From Anaerobacillus alkaliphilus (lineage in GTDB: Bacteria; Bacillota; Bacilli; Bacillales; Anaerobacillaceae), in NCBI RefSeq assembly GCF_004116265.1, contig NZ_QOUX01000034.1:1-49101 (forward strand): a DNA stretch of 49,101 nucleotides. Reading direction: 5' to 3'. Of this stretch, positions 45,419-49,101 are shown one piece after another; within the stretch, counting starts at the first letter, position 1, and each line of letters opens with the position of its first letter. The position numbers and the translations under genes are program-made. The notes below the pieces were generated by a model. That model was not told the origin of the DNA. It worked only from the letters and a program-made list of their open reading frames with translations, and made no database searches.

Positions 45419-47101
45419 ATGAGTTATCAAGCATTGTATAGGGTATGGAGACCGAAACAATTAAATGATGTTGTTGGCCAAGAACATATTACGAAAACAA
45501 TAAAAAATGCTCTTATTCAAGAAAAACTCTCTCATGCCTATTTGTTTACAGGACCCCGTGGGACAGGAAAGACGAGTGCCGCAAAAATAATGGCAAAAGC
45601 GGTAAATTGCCATCAAGCTCCAATTGCTGAACCGTGTAACGAGTGCATGGCGTGTCTTGGTATTTCTGATGGTTCAATTGTTGATGTGATTGAAATAGAT
45701 GCAGCTTCTAACAATGGAGTCGATGAAATTAGAGATATCAGGGATAAGGTCAAGTTCGCACCAAGTAGCGGGATACGTTATAAAGTTTATATTATTGATG
45801 AAGTACATATGTTATCTACTGGTGCGTTTAATGCCCTTTTAAAAACGTTAGAGGAACCACCAAAGCATGTTATTTTTATCTTGGCAACGACAGAGCCACA
45901 CAAAATCCCATTAACAATTATCTCTAGATGTCAACGATTTGATTTTAAGAGAATTACTGGTCAAGCGATGATTAATCGGATGGAATTTATCTTAAGTCAT
46001 TATGAAACAAAAGTAGCTAATGAGGCATTAGCAATGATTTCTAGAGTTTCTGAAGGTGGAATGAGGGATGCTTTGAGTCTATTAGACCAAGCTATTTCTT
46101 ATAGTGACGATGAAGTTGGCTTAGAAGACATACTAACGATAACTGGTGCTGTCTCACAAGGACTTTTAATGGAAGTGGCAGAAGCTCTATTAGAAAGTGA
46201 TGTTGTTAAAGCATTAAAAGCTGTTGATCAATTAATCCTCGCAGGAAAAGATCCAACAAGATTTATTGAAGATTTCATCTTTTTTTACCGAGACATGCTA
46301 TTGTATAAAACAGCTCCAGGATTAAATGATGCACTAGAAAGAGTAGCTGTTGATGATGATTTTACGAACATAAGTAACAATACACCGACCAAATGGATTT
46401 ATCAGACGATTGAAATCTTGAATGAAATCCTTCAAGATATGAAATGGTCCAGTCATCCAAAAATATTCATTGAAGTAGCAATCGTAAAAATTTGTAATCA
46501 TAAAGCTGAAGTAGCTAACGAAAGTAATGAAGCTTATGAATCTCTACTTAAGAAGGTCCAACTATTAGAGCAGAAGTTAGCGAATATTGGCTCTATACCA
46601 ATACAAGATCAATCAACGGTTGTTGAAACTCCTAAGAAAAATCAAGGTCAATTTAACTTTAAATCAGGAAAAAGTGGCATAAGTAGTGGCCAAATTAAAG
46701 AGATGCTTAGACAAGCATCAAAACCTGACTTGCAGCGTCTTACTAGTAATTGGGGCCAAGTTATGGATACTGTAAAAAAACAAAGTGTGCCAGCGCATGC
46801 TTGGTTATCTGACAGTAAACCTGTAGCAGCTTCGAAATCAACAATTTTACTTGCTTTCCAAAATGAAATGCATAGGGATATGGTTGATACAAAATTTCGT
46901 TTACTAGTAGAACAAGTAATTTTAGAAGTCTTTCGTGAGCAGTATAACATTTTGACATTATTAAATAATCAGTGGGAAAATGTAAAAGATGACTTTGTCA
47001 GGGAACAACGTGGTGAGTCAAATGCTGCACATGAAGGTGATCCAATTGTTGAGGAAGCATTAAAACTAGTAGGTTCAGATTTAATTGAAATAATTGAATA
47101 A
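45419..47101 (+). CDS. dnaX: DNA polymerase III subunit gamma/tau
   Basis: Clamp-loader ATPase and replisome organiser. 560 residues, close to the 563 of B. subtilis. Domain I has Walker A GPRGTGKTS (about 44-52), the zinc-binding cysteines C-X8-C-X2-C-X2-C around HQAPIAEPCNECMAC, Walker B DEVHML and the SRC sensor. Domains II-III follow to about 365, then a linker and the C-terminal tau domain that binds the polymerase and helicase. The ATG at 45419 (MSYQALYRVWRP) has a GGGGGTG site; the frame extends to a GTG 18 bases earlier that is unlikely to be used. Confidence 0.97.
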   Translation: MSYQALYRVWRPKQLNDVVGQEHITKTIKNALIQEKLSHAYLFTGPRGTGKTSAAKIMAKAVNCHQAPIAEPCNECMACLGISDGSIVDVIEIDAASNNGVDEIRDIRDKVKFAPSSGIRYKVYIIDEVHMLSTGAFNALLKTLEEPPKHVIFILATTEPHKIPLTIISRCQRFDFKRITGQAMINRMEFILSHYETKVANEALAMISRVSEGGMRDALSLLDQAISYSDDEVGLEDILTITGAVSQGLLMEVAEALLESDVVKALKAVDQLILAGKDPTRFIEDFIFFYRDMLLYKTAPGLNDALERVAVDDDFTNISNNTPTKWIYQTIEILNEILQDMKWSSHPKIFIEVAIVKICNHKAEVANESNEAYESLLKKVQLLEQKLANIGSIPIQDQSTVVETPKKNQGQFNFKSGKSGISSGQIKEMLRQASKPDLQRLTSNWGQVMDTVKKQSVPAHAWLSDSKPVAASKSTILLAFQNEMHRDMVDTKFRLLVEQVILEVFREQYNILTLLNNQWENVKDDFVREQRGESNAAHEGDPIVEEALKLVGSDLIEIIE

Positions 47102-47120
47102 TGAAAGTGAGGAACATTAA

Positions 47121-47432
47121 ATGAAAAACATGGGAAATATGATGAAGCAAATGCAAAAACTACAAAAGCAAATGGCGCAAGCGCAAGAAGAGCTTAAATC
47201 AAAAACAGTAGAAGCGACTGCTGGTGGCGGTATGGTAAAAGTTATTGCTACTGGAGAGAAAAAAATTATTGAAGTAATCATTGATAAAGAAGTTGTTGAT
47301 CCTGAGGACGTAGAAATGCTTCAAGATTTAGTATTGGCTGCTACGAACGAAGCATTGAAAATGGCAGATGATTTAATTAATCAGGATATGGGTAAGTTCA
47401 CCAAAGGGATGAACCTACCAGGAATGTTTTAA
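47121..47432 (+). CDS. yaaK: nucleoid-associated protein, YbaB/EbfC family
   Basis: Small DNA-binding protein (103 residues) with the alpha-beta-alpha fold that forms a tweezer-like dimer. N-terminal Met/Gln/Lys-rich helix ([20 protein letters not shown]), then [12 protein letters not shown] and the C-terminal helix [11 protein letters not shown]. Between dnaX and recR as in most bacteria; 19 bases after dnaX. Role in DNA organisation or recombination known only in outline. Confidence 0.95.
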   Translation: MKNMGNMMKQMQKLQKQMAQAQEELKSKTVEATAGGGMVKVIATGEKKIIEVIIDKEVVDPEDVEMLQDLVLAATNEALKMADDLINQDMGKFTKGMNLPGMF

Positions 47433-47457
47433 TTAGAGCTTTATTTTGAATATAGCA

Positions 47458-47506
47458 AAGCGCCCACTCTCTAAGGAATGAGATCCTTAATAATAGATGG
47501 GCGCTT
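47458..47506 (+). repeat. hairpin between yaaK and recR
   Basis: AAGCGCCCA (47458-47466) pairs with TGGGCGCTT (47498-47506), enclosing a smaller stem AAGGA/TCCTT. No T tract follows, so it is not a standard terminator. It ends just before the recR ribosome site and may affect mRNA processing. Confidence 0.55.
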
Positions 47507-47531
47507 GTGCTTCTCGTAGGAGGAGAGTTTT

Positions 47532-48128
47532 TTGCAATACCCTGAGCCAATATCGAAGTTAATAGAAGGATTTATGAGGTTGCCAGGAATTGGTCCAAAA
47601 ACGGCAAGTCGACTGGCGTTTTTTGTATTGGATATGAAAGAAGATGACGTTTTGGACTTTGCAAAGGCATTAGTAAATGCGAAACGAAACCTCACCTATT
47701 GTTCTGTTTGTCATAATATTACCGATTCGGATCCATGCTATATTTGTGAAGATCAAAAACGTGATAAAACTGTAATATGTGTACTTCAAGATGCAAAAGA
47801 TGTTATAGCTATGGAAAAAATGAGGGAATATCATGGTTTGTATCATGTTCTTCAAGGAGCAATATCTCCAATGGATGGTATTGGGCCAGAGGATATCAAA
47901 ATTCCTGAACTTTTAAAGCGACTTCAAGATGATACAATTCAAGAAATCATCTTAGCTACAAACCCTAATATTGAAGGTGAAGCAACAGCGATGTATATTT
48001 CTCGCCTTGTTAAACCTACGGGAATTAAAGTAACTAGAATTGCTCATGGTCTTCCGGTGGGCGGCGATTTAGAATATGCAGATGAAGTTACACTTTCAAA
48101 AGCTATTGAGGGTCGTAGAGAGTTATAG
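47532..48128 (+). CDS. recR: recombination protein RecR
   Basis: Acts with RecF/RecO to load RecA at gaps. The 198 residues have the helix-hairpin-helix region [15 protein letters not shown], a C4 zinc finger ([16 protein letters not shown]) and the Toprim domain ([14 protein letters not shown]...[15 protein letters not shown]). TTG start behind AGGAGGAGAG. Confidence 0.97.
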   Translation: MQYPEPISKLIEGFMRLPGIGPKTASRLAFFVLDMKEDDVLDFAKALVNAKRNLTYCSVCHNITDSDPCYICEDQKRDKTVICVLQDAKDVIAMEKMREYHGLYHVLQGAISPMDGIGPEDIKIPELLKRLQDDTIQEIILATNPNIEGEATAMYISRLVKPTGIKVTRIAHGLPVGGDLEYADEVTLSKAIEGRREL

Positions 48129-48144
48129 GTAAAGGGGTAGTTCT

Positions 48145-48366
48145 ATGCTTTTTAAGAAAAAAGGTAGGATTCGAAAAGAGGAAAACAGGCGATTAGTAGA
48201 AGAAATTGAACATCAAAAGTATCAGTTAATGACTCAAAGAGAACTAGTTGAAAAAAGTGTTGAGCCATCAGAAGAAGTTTTACTGAAATTAAAAGTTACG
48301 GAAGCGAAGTACCTATTCTTATTAAAAGAAGCTAGAATTAGAAGAACGAACATGGAAAATTCTTAA
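48145..48366 (+). CDS. yaaL: YaaL-like protein (DUF2508)
   Basis: 73 residues, charged, mostly helical, no membrane segment. Recognised from position between recR and bofA and from the KKKGRIRKEENRRLVEEIE start. Function unknown. The last codons form the left arm of a terminator hairpin. Confidence 0.85.
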   Translation: MLFKKKGRIRKEENRRLVEEIEHQKYQLMTQRELVEKSVEPSEEVLLKLKVTEAKYLFLLKEARIRRTNMENS

Positions 48367-48392
48367 ACTTGGATTTTCTATGTTCTTTTTTT
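48348..48392 (+). terminator. recR-yaaL terminator overlapping the yaaL end
   Basis: GAACATGGAAAATTC pairs with GGATTTTCTATGTTC (two mismatches), then seven T. The left arm is coding sequence of yaaL. Confidence 0.8.
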
Positions 48393-48452
48393 GTCTTCTA
48401 CGTAATAGGATAACTATTGAGAGCTTGTCAATAAACGTTGGAGGGTGATTAA

Positions 48453-48716
48453 ATGGATCCGATTATCGTAGTTACTATATTAGGAGGAATTATCTTTTTG
48501 CTATTAGTATTAGGTGCTCCAATCAAACCATTGCGTTTTATTGGACAAGGAATGATTAGATTAATTATCGGCGCTTTGTTTTTATTTTTCCTCAATGCCT
48601 TTGGTTCTGTTTTCGATTATCATATACCAATTAATTTAGCTACGGCGTCAGTATCTGGTTTTCTTGGGATTCCAGGACTAATAGCGTTAGTAATTATTGA
48701 CCTTTTTGTCCTATAA
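48453..48716 (+). CDS. bofA: sigma-K factor processing inhibitor BofA
   Basis: Holds the SpoIVFB protease inactive in the outer forespore membrane until the forespore signal arrives, so pro-sigma K is cut on time. 87 residues, highly hydrophobic with two to three membrane segments, and the typical ending NAFGSVFDYHIPINLATASVSGFLGIPGLI. Its presence indicates a sporulating organism. Ribosome site GGAGGGTG. Confidence 0.93.
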   Translation: MDPIIVVTILGGIIFLLLVLGAPIKPLRFIGQGMIRLIIGALFLFFLNAFGSVFDYHIPINLATASVSGFLGIPGLIALVIIDLFVL

Positions 48717-48841
48717 GCAAAGCAGTAAACAATTACCAGTAAATCATTTGTTTTGAAGCCTTGTGTAATGGGTAAATGCATGGTATATTATAAAAACACT
48801 CTTCGTGACAAACTTCGTCATAAAAACGACAAAAATTGACG
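48717..48841. other. non-coding interval between bofA and the rrn promoters
   Basis: No ORF, tRNA or obvious bofA terminator seen. AT-rich upstream sequence (TATATTATAAAAAC) may act as an UP element for the rrn promoters. Confidence 0.35.
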
Positions 48842-48870
48842 TTGACAAGTTTTGTTTAGAGTGTTATTAT
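48842..48870 (+). promoter_or_regulatory. rrn promoter P1
   Basis: TTGACA (48842-48847), a 17-base spacer and TATTAT (48865-48870). Confidence 0.85.
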
Positions 48871-48919
48871 ATTGTAAGTCGCCAAAACGACTAACGAAAC
48901 AAACTAAATTATTAAGTTG

Positions 48920-48948
48920 TTGACAACGAGAAATTATAGTGATATAAT
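48920..48948 (+). promoter_or_regulatory. rrn promoter P2
   Basis: TTGACA (48920-48925), a 17-base spacer and TATAAT (48943-48948), both perfect. Tandem spacing of 78 bases from P1 is like Bacillus rrn operons. Confidence 0.9.
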
Positions 48949-48973
48949 AAAGTTCTTGTTGTGAAAACGACAG

Positions 48974-48992
48974 CTTGTTCTTTGAAAACTGA
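48974..48992 (+). promoter_or_regulatory. rRNA antitermination boxA
   Basis: TTGTTCTTTGAAAACTGAA matches the Bacillus boxA (TGCTCTTTGAAAACT) in the pre-16S leader, where the Nus complex assembles. Confidence 0.75.
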
Positions 48993-49067
48993 ACACACAG
49001 CCAAGCGAATTAAAGAGATAGTAAATATCTCGTCAATGAATTATTATTTTTGAGCTATATCAAACAC

Positions 49068-49101
49068 TTTTATGGAGAGTTTGATCCTGGCTCAGGACGA
49101 A
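49068..49101 (+). rRNA. rrs: 16S ribosomal RNA (5' end only)
   Basis: TTTATGGAGAGTTTGATCCT and GGCTCAGGACGAA are the universal 16S start. The gene runs off the window's right edge. The mature 5' end is placed by comparison with B. subtilis. Confidence 0.97.

Noticed and set aside
46773-46779. Run of seven A in dnaX as a possible slippage site making a short gamma form
   Set aside because: It lies around codon 452, inside the C-terminal tau domain rather than between domains III and IV, and Bacillus DnaX is not known to frameshift. No supporting stem or Shine-Dalgarno-like signal stood out.

Overview
The window is chromosome of a low-GC, spore-forming Bacillaceae bacterium, close to the replication origin. 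Its two ends carry the Bacillus origin-proximal gene order: the tail of one rRNA operon (5S), then yaaC, guaB, dacA, pdxS, pdxT and a T-box-controlled serS; and at the right end tadA, the SRP RNA gene, dnaX, yaaK, recR, yaaL, bofA and the start of the next rRNA operon (16S). bofA implies a sporulator. The nrf and ccm genes suggest a facultative or obligate anaerobe, for example an Anaerobacillus-like lineage; that genus guess is inference. Every gene except yaaC is on the + strand.

Between serS and tadA, where B. subtilis has only a few small genes, about 36 kb of transport and respiratory genes is inserted. First comes a solitary pair of oligopeptide-type ABC permeases (8.3-10.2 kb). Then come three tandem paralogous operons with the order ATPase-ATPase-binding protein-permease-permease (D-F-A-B-C), which is the order of the B. 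subtilis appDFABC oligopeptide operon (10.8-16.6, 19.4-25.2 and 25.8-31.4 kb), plus one orphan appA with its own promoter (17.2-18.9 kb). The four promoters all have TTGACA, a 17-base spacer and TAATAT or TAACAT. Three of them have a CodY-box-like sequence over the -10 element. Each appA is followed by a compact G/C-rich hairpin.

Next come two nrfHA operons (31.8-33.9 and 34.3-36.3 kb). Each encodes a tetraheme quinol dehydrogenase and a lipoprotein pentaheme ammonia-forming nitrite reductase with the CXXCK catalytic heme site. They are followed by a complete System I (Ccm) cytochrome c maturation operon (36.6-44.2 kb): a novel membrane protein, ccmE, ccmF, ccmH-like, ccmI-like, a second small coiled-coil protein, ccmA, ccmB, ccmC, a 42-codon ccmD and a resA/ccmG thioredoxin. 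CcmE has the CXXXY variant, as in the archaeal/deltaproteobacterial 'System I*'. All three units have a TGTGA-N6-TCACA-type (Fnr/Crp family) site upstream. For nrfHA-1 and ccm the site lies where a class II activator would sit, near -41.5. The simplest reading is an oxygen- or nitrite-responsive respiratory island that carries its own heme-attachment machinery.

Repeats: two copies of a 190-bp MITE-like element in opposite orientation, each directly after a terminator (one inside the serS leader); a 179-bp palindromic element and a duplicated 5S-tail/terminator next to the first rRNA operon; and a remnant of a common Bacillus intergenic repeat before resA. No tRNA genes, CRISPR arrays, transposases or prophage genes were seen.
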